Shown in pieces: positions 13,346-13,857 of a stretch of DNA of 13,857 bases; the stretch's first letter is position 1; each line of letters starts with the position of its first letter. The stretch is from Paenibacillaceae bacterium (GTDB lineage: Bacteria > Bacillota > Bacilli > Paenibacillales > NBRC-103111): NCBI GenBank assembly GCA_020697475.1, contig JAJFMO010000023.1:1-13857 (forward strand). The letters are read 5' to 3'. Made by a program: the position numbers and the translations under genes. The notes beneath the pieces are model-generated. The model did no database searches. It had not been told where the DNA came from and saw only the letters and a list, made by a program, of their open reading frames with translations.

Positions 13346-13857
13346 ATGTACCACAGGACGGACACCGTTCCCGTCAAGGTCGGCAATGTGACGATCGGCG
13401 GGAGCAATGATGTCATTATTCAGAGTATGTGCACAACCAAGACGGCCGATGTCAAGGCAACGGTAGCGGAGATTCTTCGCCTCGAAGAAACGGGCTGCCA
13501 AGTCGTTCGGGTCACGGTGAACAACCAGGAAGCCGCAGCGGCGATCAAGGAGATCAAGAAGCAAATCCATATTCCGCTTGTGGCGGATATTCATTTCGAT
13601 TATCGGCTCGCGCTGGAAGCGATTAACAATGGGATCGACAAGGTGCGCATCAATCCGGGCAACATCGGGCGGCGGGATCGGGTGGAAGCCGTCGTCAAGG
13701 CGTGCAAGGATCGGGGCATCCCGATTCGAATCGGTGTGAACGCCGGCTCTCTGGAGCGCCACTTGCTGGAGAAGTACGGCTATCCGACGCCGGAAGCGAT
13801 GGTCGAGAGCGCCTTGTTCCACATCGGCATTCTCGAAGAGCTCGATTTCCATGATAT
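13346..13857 (+). CDS. ispG: 4-hydroxy-3-methylbut-2-enyl diphosphate synthase (IspG/GcpE), 3' end beyond window
   Basis: First ~170 codons of the MEP-pathway enzyme converting methylerythritol cyclodiphosphate to HMBPP with a [4Fe-4S] cluster. The start MYHRTDTVPVKVGNVTIGG is followed by the family signatures VIIQSMCTTKTADV, GCQVVRVTVNN, IPLVADIHFDYRLALEA, IDKVRINPGNIG and IPIRIGVNAGSLE, in the TIM-barrel half. The C-terminal cluster-binding cysteines lie outside the window, so integrity cannot be judged. The start ATG 13346 has GGGAGAGG about 11 nt upstream; the ATG pair at 13335 is in another frame and stops after three codons. Confidence 0.95.
   Translation, partial: MYHRTDTVPVKVGNVTIGGSNDVIIQSMCTTKTADVKATVAEILRLEETGCQVVRVTVNNQEAAAAIKEIKKQIHIPLVADIHFDYRLALEAINNGIDKVRINPGNIGRRDRVEAVVKACKDRGIPIRIGVNAGSLERHLLEKYGYPTPEAMVESALFHIGILEELDFHD

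Overview
The window looks like a chromosomal core region of a spore-forming, low-to-mid GC Firmicute, most likely of the family Paenibacillaceae (Paenibacillus/Cohnella type). The reasons are: strong GGAGG-type ribosome binding sites, sigma-A promoters with 17-bp spacing, a gerM-rph-rdgB block arranged as in Bacillus subtilis, a ysoA-tig-clpX block as in B. subtilis but with clpP placed between tig and clpX, and tRNA genes without an encoded CCA end. No phage, plasmid, transposase or CRISPR genes are visible; the gene content is housekeeping. The unusual material is in the spaces between genes.

Layout from left to right. A metallo-beta-lactamase-fold hydrolase cut by the left edge (1-1010, +) converges on a pgpA/yutG-type phosphatidylglycerophosphatase (1161-1688, -), with a very long hairpin between them. 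A divergent control region (1689-1929) carries a near-consensus sigma-A promoter for pgpA and a sigma-E-like promoter for gerM (1930-2976, +), which ends in a strong terminator. A complex leader of about 290 nt follows, with two copies of a 55-nt hairpin element and a tandem 43-nt repeat. It precedes the rph (RNase PH, 3352-4101), rdgB (4111-4800) and sulfatase (4787-6184) operon. The sulfatase converges on asparagine synthase asnO/asnB (6404-8248, -) across a four-copy 25-nt inverted repeat cluster. Divergent from asnO lie tRNA-Gly(CCC) and tRNA-Arg(TCT), then a ysoA-like gene (8772-9752), tig (9842-11143), clpP (11286-11885), clpX (11890-13173) and the first 170 codons of ispG (13346-right edge).

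How the genes work together. rph and rdgB handle tRNA 3'-end processing and house-cleaning of non-canonical purine nucleotides. tig, clpP and clpX form a protein-quality module: a ribosome-bound chaperone, a protease and an unfoldase. GerM belongs to the mother-cell/forespore complex of sporulation, which fits its sigma-E-like promoter. The sulfatase is coupled to rdgB by a 14-nt overlap but has no obvious functional link to it.

The most interesting signal is a dispersed 55-nt element found four times (1712-1766 on -, 3091-3145, 3157-3211 and 8696-8750 on +). Every copy is exactly 55 nt and lies in the leader of a downstream gene on that gene's sense strand. Each can fold into an 11-bp stem closing a small hairpin, and most base changes keep pairing only as G-U or G-C on the transcribed strand. 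This is a candidate structured RNA element or RNA-folding mobile repeat. Two further repeat families occupy the two convergent intergenic spaces.
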